Source: Haematobia irritans
Taxonomy: Eukaryota; Arthropoda; Insecta; Diptera; Muscidae
Reading direction: 5' to 3'
NCBI RefSeq assembly: GCF_050003625.1
Contig: NC_134398.1
Span: 115,172,145 to 115,236,144 of the forward strand
DNA: 64,000 bases
Part shown: piece after piece, positions 11,547-22,811 of the stretch
Layout of the letters: every line of letters starts with the position of its first letter
How positions within the stretch are numbered: position 1 is the stretch's first letter
Position numbers and translations under genes: made by a program
Notes under the pieces: generated by a model
What the model was told of the DNA's origin: nothing
Database searches by the model: none
What the model saw: only the letters and a program-made list of their open reading frames with translations

Positions 11547-12204
11547 AAGTTTTTTTTTTTTTGCTTTTGTTTTTTTTTACATATATTCCAGATATATTCG
11601 GAAGATTCCGAAAAAATGTTCAACATTACATTGTACTATATTAAATTTTGAACTGTAAAATGTGTCTTATTAAAGACCTAAAGTCAGAAAAGAACAGTGT
11701 TTGATATAAACGAAATGGACTGTGTTGTTATTTCAAAAATAACTTTTTTTATTGAAAAAATAAAAATTTTGTAACAAACGAATTTTTTTGGTGATAAAAG
11801 TTTAAAATTTTCGAAGCAATTCAAAAAACTCTAACAAAAGAAAAACGTTTTCGGTACACGTTTTCCAAACGTTTTTTTTCTTTGCGTGTAGCGGCAAAAC
11901 TCGAATCACTAAAAACAGAATAACGTTATAACTGTTTTTTTGGGAAATTGTATTATAACTTGGTGGGAAATGATCCAAAGCAACAATTGATAAAGTTTAG
12001 TTTCTTTAAAATGAATTATTAAGGAAAAGTAAAAGTGAAAATATGGCCATTTTAGAGCGATAATGCCAACTTAATACCGGCCTTAAAGGTAAAAATGAAA
12101 TTATATACAAAATTATTCGTTAATATATATTTTTATTTATTTGTGTAATGGTGTTAAATGCTAGTAAAAAACTGTTCACGCCTAAATAAATTTATGTGTA
12201 TATT

Positions 12205-14906
12205 CACTCTTATTCCCGAAGTCGCTCTCGCCGTCGCTTTTTGTCGTCTGTCGCTTTTAAGTCGTTTCGTCATTAATTTGGTATTCCTGTAGAGTGGCGA
12301 CGGCGACGACGACGTTTACTTATTCACCCTTATTCCTGAAGTCGCCCTCGCCGTCGCTTTTTGTCGCTTTTCATCTGCCGCCACTAATTGGTATTCCGTT
12401 CGTCGATATATTCTGCTATCGACGAAAATCGGTATTCCTGCTGTCGCTTTTTGTCGCCAATATCGTCGCTAAATTTACCAGCGGCGAGTTTAGTGATTAA
12501 TTTTTGAAGAAGTTTTTTAGACTTTATTAATCGAATAATTGAAAAATAAATTTAATATATGGAAATTGGTAAGAAGTAAAGTGACTAATCTTCAACAATT
12601 ACAAAACAATGGGAATAAAAGGAACTAGAGATCGGCCATTAGATGAGCTAGACTGACTCCAACGATTTAAAACCGGTTGGTACAAATGGTTTGTAGTTTA
12701 ATGCCTTTGAACTTTAGAGAAAAATTGTAACTAATAGTAGAAAAGCTGTAACTATTATTAAAAAAATCTATACTGTTCAAATATTTATTCCAGCTTCCAT
12801 GTTCTGAGCTGACCACGATCACAAATCTATTGATATAATAAAAATGCGCTATTTATACCAAATTGATCTGTATATATAGTAGTTATGGTCATCACATTCA
12901 CATCATAGAAAAGAAAACTGCACAATTAAAGTAAACGTGTTGATTTTTCCATTTATTTTTAATAGAAACCCTTCAAGGCCAATGTATTTTATTTAGCACC
13001 AAACTTAGATAATGTAAATCATTTCCCGAGTCAAATTTATCATTTATTATTTTTAAAAGCAAATAATTAAAATTCAGTTTTGCACATCAGCTGATTGTTT
13101 TCTTTCACGATGATCCTTGTGCCATTGATCTCAGCGTCGTCGCCATTTTTATAGTTTTGATAGCTTTTACTGTCCTTGAATATATATCCTCATTTTTTCC
13201 CGCGTCAAATTAAATATTTTTTCTTGATTTGCCGACACAGAATTGGGACAGAAATAAAAATATTTTCAACCGAAAAAATTAAAATTCATTTTTTGCACAT
13301 CAGCTGATTGTTTTCTAGTGATATCGGCCTTTTATTACCGAGTATTGTAATTGGTACAAAAAGTAATCGTCGTCTCCCCGTCGCCACTTCACAGGAATAC
13401 CAAATGAATGACGAGACGACTTAAAAGCGACAGACGACAAAAAGCGACGGCGAGAGCGACTTCAGGAATAAGGGTGATTGTATCAATTACAATACTCGGT
13501 AATAAAAGGCCGATATCATAGACCAAGGAAGGTATAGACAACGAAAGTGAATTCACAGCGCTTTAGTTTGTCTGCACAACGTAGATGGCTCTTTTTCGTC
13601 TGCAAATGAACGATTTTTTTAATTTGGCTTTATTTTTGTTATCGTTACTTTGTTCTCTTATTGAAATACCAAATATTGTAAAAGCGTATAAAATTCTATC
13701 CACACCTTTTTTGTAATGCAGATTGACTGATTTGTACGGTAATTCTTGTTTTCCAAAAAGAAATTGAGTCACTTGACTGCGGAATTGAATGGAATGAATG
13801 CACACTGCAAATAAACAAAATCATGGTGTATTGTCAAACGATGTCTTTATATTTTCTTGGTCTATGGTCGATATCACTAGAAACTAAACTAACAAAAAAA
13901 TTAATTTTAATTTTTTCGGTTTAAAATATTTTTATTCTAACGCAATTCTAAGTCGAAAAATCAAGAAAAAAATATTCAATTTGACGCAGGAAAAATGTGG
14001 ATATATTTATATAGTCAAGGACAGTAAGAGCTTCCAAAACTATAAAATGGCGACGACGCTGAGATCAATGGCACAAGGATCATAGTGAAAGACAACAATC
14101 AGCTGATGTGCAAAACTGAATTTTAATTATTTGCGTTTAACATAAAATGCTGTTTGTTTGTAATCCAATTTTGACTTGGAAAATCAAATCAATAAATGAT
14201 AAATTTGACTCGGGAAATGATTTACACTATCTGCTAAATAAAATACATTGGCCTTGAAGGGTTTCTATTAAAAATAAATGGAATAGAAAATCAACACGTA
14301 TGCTTTAATTGTGCAGTTTTCTTTGCAATGATGTGAATGTTATGACCATAACTACTATATATACAGATCTTTGTTAATTTAGTATAAATAGAGCATTTTT
14401 ATATCAATAGATTTGTGATGGTGGTCAGCTCAGGACTCCTTGATATAGAACATGAGTTCCTCAAAGAGTGAAAGCTGGAATAAATACTTGAACAATATAG
14501 ATTTTTTAATAATAGTTACAGCTACCATTTATTACAAATTGTCTCTAAAGACCAAAGGCATTGGACTGCAAATCATTTGTTCCAACCGGTTTTAAATCGT
14601 TGAAGTTAGTCTAGCTATCTAATGGCTGATCTCTAGTTCATTTTTTGTAATTTTTGAAGATTAGTCACTTTACTTCTTACAAATTTCCATTTTGAAATTT
14701 AGTTTTCACTTGTTCGATTAATAAAGTTTAAAAAACTTCTTCAAAAATGAAACACTAAACTCGTCGCTGGTAAATTTAACGGCGACAAAAACGACACCAG
14801 GAATTCCGATGTTCGTCGATAGTAGAATATATCGACAAACGGAATACCAATTAGTGGCGACAGACAAATAGCGACGGTGAGGGCGACTTCAGGAATAAGG
14901 GTAATT
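12205..14906. mobile_element. Large foldback (palindromic) element
   Basis: Arms of about 1 kb are inverted copies. 12325-13340 pairs with 13860-14906, starting CCTTATTCCTGAAGTCGCC and ending GCGACTTCAGGAATAAGG. A second related terminus pair (12208 and 13477) is interleaved. The arms are rich in GTCGC/GCGAC motifs. The centre contains a smaller palindrome and a MITE-like insert (13515-13862) with ATAGACCAAG ends. The frames here are antisense repeats, not genes. Confidence 0.7.
13515..13862. mobile_element. MITE in the centre of the foldback
   Basis: The inverted ends ATAGACCAAGGAA and TTCTTGGTCTAT lie in the loop of the palindrome. It is AT-rich and non-coding. Confidence 0.45.
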
Positions 14907-15076
14907 ATTTTTGCAATAAAAAATATTTTATCCAAAAGCTCAGTCCATTTCGTATATATCAAGCACTGTTCTTTTCTGACTGTAAATCTTTAGTAACCCA
15001 CATTTCGGAGTTTCATTATAAAAATTTAATGTAGTATAAATATAAATGTGTAAATTAAAAAAAAAAAAAATAATGT

Positions 15077-15150
15077 TCGGTCCGAGCAGGGATTGAACCC
15101 ACGACCCTTTGCATGCAATTCGGACATGCTTACCATTGCTCCACGTGGCA
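15077..15150 (-). other. tRNA-like sequence (minus)
   Basis: Box B GGTTCAATCCC (15089-15099) and box A TGGAGCAATGG (15133-15143) are on the minus strand. It is paired with 15263-15336. Confidence 0.6.
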
Positions 15151-15262
15151 AACAACTGTATATTTCTGTTAAATAATGTATTGTTTGCATCGGCTCGTGG
15201 GCGCCGCAGACTATGCTATATAAATATAACTTATAACGATAATTGCCATTTGGTGACCATAA

Positions 15263-15336
15263 CAGCTACGTGGCCCAGTGGGTAGTGTGTTGGCTTACAA
15301 ACTGTATGGTACTCGGTTCGATTCTCTGTCCAGGAG
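15263..15336 (+). other. tRNA-like sequence (plus)
   Basis: Box A TGGCCCAGTGG (15271-15281) and box B GGTTCGATTCT (15315-15325) form the divergent partner of the block at 15077-15150. Confidence 0.6.
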
Positions 15337-15565
15337 AGAGGTAAAATTTATAAAATTTAATAAAATTTAATAATTTCTTCAACATTATTTGTACAGTCGA
15401 AGCTCGGTTTTACGAACGATATATTGTCAGGCCCATTCGTTATTTAGAAAAATTCGTTAATTCGAATTGGAATATTAAAAGTAAACTTTTATTAAAAATC
15501 GTAGTTTTTATTGTCACATGAGAAAAAAATCCATAAGCATTTGGCCAAATTAAAGTACTACAGAG

Positions 15566-16014
15566 TAGAGGTGTGCACGTGACACGAAATTGTCGTGACT
15601 CGTGAGTCACGCTGATGGCAACGTCGTGAGTGTGCGTGGGCGTGATTAACAAACCAAATGTCGTGCGTGAGCGTGAGTCACGAAAATAATTTCTTCGTGA
15701 GTGTGAGTGAGTAACGAATTTCGGAAAAACACGCTCACGAAAATAATCCCTCCCACGGACATAAAAGGCTGGGATGTTAGGAGGTTAATAACGCTCACGA
15801 TTTTAATCATGCTCATGTTTTCAAACACGTCGCTAAGGTAAATTACTAATAAAACTATTCGTGAGTCACGACATTTTCGTGCGTGAGTACAAATTTTCTT
15901 TTCGTGAGTGTGCGTGAGCGTGAGTCCTACCAAAAAATATCGCGCGTGAGTAAGATTTTTCCGTCGCGAGTATGCGTGAGCGTGAGTAAAATATTACTCA
16001 CGTGCACACCTCTA
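15566..16014. mobile_element. hAT-type MITE with CGTGAG repeats
   Basis: The inverted ends TAGAGGTGTGCACGTGA and TCACGTGCACACCTCTA are flanked by the 8-bp duplication CTACAGAG (15558-15565 and 16015-16022). The interior is almost entirely CGTGAGTGTGCGTGAG-like repeats in both orientations. Reading frames here only spell Thr-His repeats. Confidence 0.85.
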
Positions 16015-16130
16015 CTACAGAGGCACTTAAAACTATTAATAAATAATCCTTAAAACTGATGAATTTGTCTCGTGAAGCCTATACATACCCATGTCAATAT
16101 TCGCTTTGATGTGTGCTCTAATTTCTTATG

Positions 16131-16337
16131 CTATGGTCACACTGGGCAAATATTTGACAGAAATCAAAAATGAATCCTTCGCCACAGCCATACCAGCTAA
16201 ATTCATTAGCTGATGTTGGATATACACCATCATAGTAGGATTATTTTCAAAAAAACGGTATTCAGATGATTGGAAAATGGTTGTGGAAAATTTTTTGACA
16301 CTAATTTTGGTCAAATATTTGCCTAGTGTGACCATAG
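16131..16337. mobile_element. 207-bp MITE with 28-bp TIRs
   Basis: The inverted repeats begin CTATGGTCACACTGGGCAAA and match over 28 bp with one mismatch. I do not see a clear target duplication. Confidence 0.7.
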
Positions 16338-16949
16338 CCCTAGACAAATTACATAATTTGTTTCTAGTCCCCGGTTTAAAGCTGGACAAGGCATAGATAG
16401 TGTTCGTAGTAACATCTTCCTAATGCGTCCTATATACACCAGTATTCAGGTCACGTCCATTTGATAGGATCTAAATATCTTGGGAATGCCGTACTTTGTG
16501 CACATTCCCGAAAGACTTAAACCATTCTCTCAACCATCAAATATGGCTGATTTTTTGTTGTAATTGTCTTAAGATTAAAACCGTTTTCGTTAAATCGAAC
16601 GTACATTTTGCTCAACCTTTCGTTATTTAGAATACTCAATGCTAGGAATTTTGACGTTTGTTAAATTGGATTTTCGCTAAATAAGATATTCGTTAAACAG
16701 AGCGTCGACTGTATTACAAAAAAAGGTGCCAAGAACTAAAAATTTCGTGGAGGTGAAAATTGTGTGAAAGAATGAGCACAATCTTCTTTGGGAGAAAATT
16801 CTTCCAAGCATATAATATTTTTGGGCTCAAAATGCTTCCACACATATAATATGTTCACATAAAACAAACATAATAATGTTTCGGCAGTATCCAATAGTAT
16901 ACGTGTTTCCTGCAAAATATATGTTAGAGAAGCGATTTTTTTGATGGTG

Positions 16950-17733
16950 CACACATTGTACAAATCCGATTTTTGCCACAACTATTTTCACAGTTCCAGC
17001 AATTTGAAAATGCGTTGCATTCAGACGTTTTATGACTGAAAATTGCTTTTGAGTAAAAATTTTTTAAAAATATTATTATAAAAAAAATATAAAATAGTTC
17101 AATATGACGTTTTAATGATTTAGGATATTAAAAATATTTTTTGAAATCAAATCTAAGGATCATGTAAGTATTTTTGACATTTACTACGTGCTTTACGTTT
17201 TATACAGGTATAAGACGTTTTCAACGTTTACAACTTTTGACAGTAGAAAACCCAAAAAATTTCTACTCGGACCACTTCTGACATGCAGAGAAGGAATATG
17301 ATCACCCCAAACACGTTTGAAGAGCATAATGTTACTTTTTCACGGGAAGAAGTATGTATGTATTTAAATATACATAGCACACAATTAATCAACAAAGTTT
17401 TTTCGTCAACAAAAGCAAATGTTGATAGTACGTGCTTACATTTTTTTAGATTTGGATGTTGCCCTCAACATGGTAAATGAAATATCCCTTTTAGTATCAA
17501 CATGGAATTTTTTCCAGAGAAAATTTCCCTCACCTAGCAACATAAATAGAAAATCAACAAGTTGTTGTTATTCATCATGTTGTTTCAGTATATTGAATAG
17601 CAACCCTGTTTGACACAATGTTGCTAAACATTAGATATAAAAGAACTCACATTCAACATGTATACGGATAAAATTAAAATCTATTCTCATTTGCTACTTA
17701 ACAGAAATGAAGAGATGCTGGTTGACTAAGGTG
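16950..17733. other. Intergenic, no recognised gene
   Basis: This is AT-rich sequence without a supportable frame. The phrase at about 17290-17312 (GGAATATGATCACCCCA) recurs inverted at 37960-37980, which suggests another dispersed repeat. Confidence 0.4.
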
Positions 17734-18082
17734 TTAGGTTAGGTTAGGTATAGTGGCAGCCAGATGTATCAGGCTCACTTAGACTATTCAGTCCATTGTG
17801 GTACCACATTGGTGAACTTCTCTCTTATCACTGAGTGCTGCCCGATTCCATGTTAAGCTCAATGACAAGGGACCTGCTTTTTATAGCCGAGTCCGAACGG
17901 CGTTCCACATTGCAGTGAAACCACTTAGTGAAGCTTTGAAACCCTCAGAAATGTCACCAGCATTACTGAGGTGGGATAATCCACCGCTGAAAAACTTTTT
18001 GGTGTTTGGTCGAAGCAGGAATCGAACCCACGACCTTGTGTATGCAAGGCGGGCATGCTAACCATTGCACCACGGTGGCTCC
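17734..18082 (-). mobile_element. tRNA-derived SINE, copy 1
   Basis: Read on the minus strand, it begins with a tRNA-like head: box A TGGTGCAATGG (18062-18072) and box B GGTTCGATTCC (18018-18028). A tRNA-unrelated body follows. The 3' tail ends in (AACCT)n-type repeats. The last 65-75 bp match the 3' tail of the LINE at 62981-63055. A near-identical copy lies at 25135-25482. Confidence 0.85.
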
Positions 18083-18087
18083 GGTGC

Positions 18088-18235
18088 TGAAGATGGTGTG
18101 TATCGGTCCATGTTTCGGTATAGCCCCCATATAGCCCGATTTGACTCCTTGGGCTTCTAGACACCGCAATGTTTATCCGATTTGCCTGAAACTGTAAATC
18201 CAAAGATATTTTAGGCCGCGTTGAATCCCACACAA
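18088..18235 (-). repeat. 153-bp unit fragment
   Basis: A single minus-strand unit similar to those in 24540-25700 (GTATAGCCCCCATATAG core) lies next to the SINE. Confidence 0.6.
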
Positions 18236-18239
18236 TTTG

Positions 18240-18470
18240 TCAATGGCTTAATAAAAGGCTCTTGTCGATTGGTCGAAAGAAATGCTCCAAACATACGATA
18301 ACAGTTCTTCGAAACACGCCAATGGCATCGTGACAGGTGACAAATCCTGGATTTACGCGTGCGAGCCCGAAAGTAAGCAGTACACCCATAGAAAAATTAT
18401 TACCCTACGGAAAGTACCAAACGGTTTTAAAAAGTACGAACATGATATTAAAAACAAAGCATAAGCAGTA
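18240..18470 (+). pseudogene. mariner transposase fragment
   Basis: The plus-strand frame from 18282 continues upstream in the same frame and contains the mariner-type sequence VTGD.SWIYACEPESKQ. This surrounds the first catalytic aspartate of the family (usually VTGDESWIY). The preceding text DWSKEMLQTYD also fits. The usual mariner residue after the aspartate is replaced by lysine here. The frame ends after about 60 residues and the rest of the DD34D core is absent, so this is a dead fragment. No inverted repeats were found. Confidence 0.75.
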
Positions 18471-18627
18471 TTAATATTTATACCGTAAAGGTATTGCTGT
18501 ATGAACAGGGTGGTATTACTGTCAATACAAAAACGGTATTGGTATTGACAGTAATAATTAGTTCATAACATATATACGAGTACATTCACCTTATCATTTC
18601 TCCATGCAAAATTTTTCTCCCAATTCA

Positions 18628-18797
18628 GCTCCATGTCACACCCCAGGCACTGCATTTCTCAAGCCTTCTGTTGTGGTATTTGGATGGTCTAATTAAAAAA
18701 AAGGTTCACATTAGTAAACATTAATAATATTAAAAAATATTATACTTACCTATTCTTCGCAATATTCACATAATTCATTTGTTCGGTAGCCATGTTA
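18628..18797 (-). pseudogene. Exon-like pair on the minus strand, unknown
   Basis: On the minus strand an ATG opens MATEQMNYVNIAKN and is followed by a GTAAGT donor. A short AT-rich intron of about 60 bp ends TTTTAATTAG. The next segment contains a C..C pair (QCLGCDMELNWEKNF), but an in-frame stop breaks the direct join. It looks like the start of a small spliced gene, possibly transposon-borne. I do not recognise the family. Confidence 0.25.
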
Positions 18798-19105
18798 TCC
18801 GAAAATATTGTTATTTACAAGCCATATATATGAAGAAAATTAACTACCAAGGCGATGTGATAGCTAATACCATAATAATACCGGATGTAAATGATTTGAT
18901 ACAAAGTGGTATCAAAATTAAAAAGGTAACGTGAACCAATTTATACCAAACGGTAATGACCACGTACCGCCTTTTAACTTCCTAGTAAATAATCGCATGT
19001 AGTTTCGGAAAAACTGGACATGGCGCAATCGTACCACTTCGACAATTGACAAACGAATGCTAAGGCGTATATGTTAGATCTTATGGTGGAATTACATACC
19101 ATGCG

Positions 19106-19694
19106 CACCGAAAAAAAAACATGCACGGGCATGAAAGATTTTGTCTTTACTTTAAAAATGTTGGTATTGATTCCGAGCCAAAGAAGCGGAGAATACAAGT
19201 AAGGATACTTTCAAGACACATTTCTCTTTTAAATTTGGGTTTTGTGTACTTGCTTCTAGGAAGCAAATTTTAATTTTTCGCTTTTTCAGCTGTTTTTTTT
19301 TCATATGCTATCAAAGTCCTTTAAAAACGAGTTAACAACAACTTTATTTTCCAAATTAAGACTCGACTTCCAGTAAAAATTATCCTATGTTTCAAGTAAA
19401 AAACGTCTTTAAAATAAAGTGTTGAAAAGTGTTGCTTTGTAGTCAAGATGCAAAAAGACAACAAATTTAAAGACAATTTCATTAATTTTAAAGAATTTTT
19501 CTGAATTATTAAAGTCAAGTTGAGTTAAAATCACTTAATTATAAGGACAATGCGACTTCATTGAAAAGTTTATCGACTTTTGGACAATGGGAAAAAAACT
19601 ATATATTAGAGAAATGCTTCTTCTATGCTAAGCAAAATTTACATTCGTATTTTAAAGACATGAAATCTTTGACCTCATTTCATTTTTTTCAGTG
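19106..19694 (-). mobile_element. Family C CAC-terminal element
   Basis: The ends are CACCGAAAAAAAAAC and TTTTTTTCAGTG, flanked by CG on both sides (19104-19105 and 19695-19696). It is 589 bp and non-coding. It is homologous to 1134-1744 and, with rearrangement, to 37768-38372. Confidence 0.7.
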
Positions 19695-20560
19695 CGGTCG
19701 TGCGTGCGTACGTTGTATTCGAATGCGCTGACGAATACGATTCTTCAATTGAGTTACACAGCATGCGTCGGAACACCATTGAATTTGCTGATTACATTCC
19801 TTGCATCTGCGCTTTTTATTGTATTTTTATATACCACGCACTTTTTAAAGTATAGGACTTTATGTTTTTTTAACTTCAATCAATAATTCCTCGTCCATAT
19901 TTTAGATTGTTTTTCGTTTCTTGATTTGTTTACATTTTTTAATGTTGTCAACCCACCCGACGCATTGAAAAGTTAAAAGTTCGTCAACTTTATGCGTCAT
20001 ATGCATACGTTACTTTTGTCATGTAACTCAAACAATATTAGTTTCCACCTTTATTGGGGAATATTTTCAAAGACAATAAAGTAATTTTCGATTATTACTA
20101 TTTGTTTTTGTATGGTACAAAATTAAATGACAACAATTTGCTAAATAATTTGTGTTTTATTCTAAATCGGCAGTAAAATATATTTTATATATTTTCCCTT
20201 TATTAACATTGTCAAAATTCAAGGAAAATCGAATGAAACTTGCATTTAGACATCCAGGGAGTAAAATCTGAAGTGGTATGTTGTGGTTTTGTTAAATTGC
20301 CATCGTGGTACAATGGTAAGCAAGTCCGGCTTGCATTGAATGTAGCAAAAAGAATACAAATTTCACTCACGTGGGGATTTGAACTTGTGACGTTTTGACT
20401 TAAATTCCAGGAAGACATCTTCATTCGTTTGCATTATTTCAACATACCAGTTTCTCAAACCATCCTATGGATAGTAGGAACTAAGGTGAATTTTTGAAGA
20501 AGGTTTGACCGGAAATCGACTATTTGACACGTTTCGTGGAAAAATGTTGGTATAAGTGTA
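19695..20560. other. Intergenic, no recognised gene
   Basis: I see nothing supportable except a weak tRNA-like box A (TGGTACAATGG, about 20306) and an unrelated box B-like motif on the opposite strand. These do not form a tRNA. Confidence 0.4.
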
Positions 20561-20589
20561 TTTTGTAGGGAGGGAATTAGAATGGGACG

Positions 20590-20815
20590 GAATCTGGCCA
20601 GATATTATTAGATCTCCTGCCATATCTGATTAGATATGATAGTATATGTAGGCAGATCTGGTCAGATCCGAAAAATGGTAATATCTGATCAGATCCAATT
20701 CTAAAGGAATTAGATCTGACCAGATCTCAAATTTGGCCCACATTTAATTATATCTAATTTGATATAATTAGATGTTAATATATCTAATTATATATAATCT
20801 TATCTACAAATTTCC
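20590..20815. repeat. Cluster of AGATCTGATCAGATC-like motifs
   Basis: Dense, partly palindromic repeats of AGATCT/GATCAGATC/TCTAATTAGAT types lie here, with a related short stretch at 21475-21500. The two may be the subterminal regions of one element spanning about 20590-21510. Confidence 0.5.
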
Positions 20816-20979
20816 AAAATTAGTGAAATTACTGTAATTAATAAAAAAAAAATTATTTTATGGTTTTATATTTTTTTTAATATTATAAGTTGGATCATAA
20901 GGTATAAAAGTATAATTACAAAAAACAACAAAAATAAATTATATATACATAGCCACTAAGGGTTCTGGCATTTAAATTT

Positions 20980-21453
20980 CTCAAGGCGTCAGTACATTGC
21001 TCTCTGCACACAGTTCTGTAAATGAGTCTCGCAATTCTTTAATTTGGCTACTCGGAATGTAAACTCTGAAAAATATAAAATATACAGAAGAATTATCGGT
21101 TTATTCAAAGATATATTTGCAAATAATACATATACTTACCAAAATTTGCTTCTCGTATCCAATAATTTAAACCAACGCTATAGTGAATGGTTTATGCGAA
21201 GCCCCAAATACCATACTATGAATAATTGCACGGTTCACAATGCAAATCATCTCCAAATTTTTATTCTATCTTTTTGATATTGGGTAATACTTGCTTCTAT
21301 CGCAACTTCGGATATGGCCTGGTCACAAATCTTTACGTTGCTCCTCGGTCTCCTTTTAATCTTTTCCTGGACTACCACATCTTCATCCTCCTAGAAAAGA
21401 GAAAATATTCAATATATAAAAATAGGAACAAAACAATAAACTTACCTTATCAC
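20980..21453 (-). pseudogene. Spliced-looking minus-strand frame, unknown
   Basis: On the minus strand a donor GTAAGTTTATTG (about 21448) and an acceptor TTTCTCTTTTCTAG (about 21392) bracket a 56-bp intron. The exon then reads EDEDVVVQEKIKRRPRSNVK and on to a stop in KIWR. A later segment ends REANF before GTAAGT (about 21140) and joins through TTTTTCAGAG to VYIPSSQIKELRDSFTELC, ending in a stop near 20982. The splice sites and coding character are good, but a frame break lies between the parts. The family is not recognised. It lies inside the AGATCT-flanked interval, so it may be carried by a transposon. Confidence 0.35.
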
Positions 21454-21639
21454 AGCTTCTCATACTCCTTTATATCTACAACCATATCTGAGCAGATATA
21501 ATCTCTCAATTTTTACACGGGTGGTCATTCCGATTTGATGAATTTAACTTTAGAACTTATAATGAAAATGCCTAATTCTTGGACATGCTATGAATTATTA
21601 TCTAGTGTTTTCAATCTCTGATCAAAGACGACCAATAAT

Positions 21640-22710
21640 ATAAAACTATACCACAGTTTGTATCTGTATCTATTTCACAGTAGCAGCAAATTCAAACTGG
21701 TTTCTGACGCAGAGCATTCCTCGCAGCAGTCTTCGATTGTGTATGTGTCGCTCAACCGACATTTCCTATGTTTCCAATGGAGGCACATTAACTTAAATTT
21801 GCTCAAGAAACAAACGAAGGAGCATCGTGAAGTCATGTGGCCAAGTAAAGTAGCACGAGTTGTTCACTTATGCCAACTTTCTAAACAAATAAAGAATCTG
21901 ATTTCGACAAAGCCTCAGTCATTATTTGTAGTTGATACACAGCTGAGGCTACACCAGTCTGCACCTATGCTAAACGTTAAACATTTTTCGGTTTTTGATG
22001 AATTTATGAGAGCTGGAAGTAGCAGCGATGTTGAATCCATTACCAACTTGTGGTTCAGTTGAGCAGGGTCTAGCTGGGTTTGTTTGGATGCGTAGAAGTG
22101 ATGCGTGTTTTGCATAAATTCTTATGCGACACGCATCCTCACCCTGTATGGTGTAGCTGTATGGTGAACAGATTCCACCTATATAGACAGTTTCCAGCTG
22201 CCATCAACTGGTTTTCTTGGTTTCATTTGTGTGATTTGGTTGACTACTTTGCCAATTGGCTTGGCTCAAATCCACTTGCCAACATCATCGCAGAGGCCAT
22301 TGTCATGGACGCCACTGCTCTGTTCGGCCTGTGGTCTAACTGTATGCATACTAATTATGGTCATGTCTTTGGTGTTAATAAGAAGCCATCATTCAAAGTG
22401 GTTGGTGCCAGAAAGTGCGGGTAGTCAGTCCATGCAACATGTGGGCCCATAAAGGCAAATATGATTTTCTTAGCCATGGCCTATCTCCTTGGACTGACAA
22501 GAGTTACTGTGCCCCTCATCTTCCTTGGAATATCGATGCGACAGGTGTTTTTAATTTACAGTTTTGGCTGGTTATGCATTTTTAATGGGCAAATCATGGT
22601 CAGACACTGTCCATTTTTTAATAACGTTAACATCCTTTCCAAGACCATACTATCAATGGGAATACCTCGTAATTACTTGCACCCAAAAAAAGTGAACCCA
22701 CAATGAAGAA
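21640..22710. other. GC-richer, gene-like stretch without a clear frame
   Basis: Base composition here is distinctly less AT-rich than the surroundings, and partial frames on both strands are 60-130 codons. None matches a family I know, and the frames are broken. It could be a decayed captured gene or an old transposon interior. Confidence 0.3.
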
Positions 22711-22811
22711 AACGTAGGTTTATTTTAGAAATGTTTAACCAAAATATTTTACTAATTCAAATCAAATAAGTTAATAGTTTTTTAGCAAGTTGAAGATATT
22801 TTGAGAAATAA

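Larger units (their letters stand above)
10966..11888. mobile_element. Short CAC-terminal element with twin tRNA-like blocks
   Basis: The ends are CACGCAAAAAAATAA and TTCTTTGCGTG, flanked by TA on both sides (10964-10965 and 11889-11890). The interior is homologous to the middle of B1, including both tRNA-like blocks, but the ends differ. It is inserted in a relic of the AAGTTCGAG MITE, whose halves flank it. Confidence 0.7.
15394..16711. mobile_element. TA-flanked element with CAGTCGA ends (pogo-like)
   Basis: The imperfect ends CAGTCGAAGCTCGG and CAGAGCGTCGACTG are flanked by TA (15392-15393 and 16712-16713). The uninterrupted sequence at 58970-58985 reads TTTGTATTAC, which is what is left when this element and one TA are removed. 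CAGT ends plus TA fit the Tc1/mariner/pogo group. No transposase survives. Two MITEs sit inside. Confidence 0.75.
10774..16949. mobile_element. Family B twin-tRNA element, heavily interrupted copy
   Basis: Blocks at 10774-10965, about 12050-12204, 14907-15393 and 16712-16949 align in order with the minus orientation of B1. The right end reads TTTTTTTGATGGTG. Later insertions separate the blocks: a CAC element (10966-11888), a foldback palindrome (12205-14906) and a TA-flanked element (15394-16711). The left end is missing. Confidence 0.65.

Noticed and set aside
15440..15933. Minus-strand frames with Thr-His repeats
   Set aside because: They read across the CGTGAG-repeat hAT MITE and its flank, with no independent coding signal.
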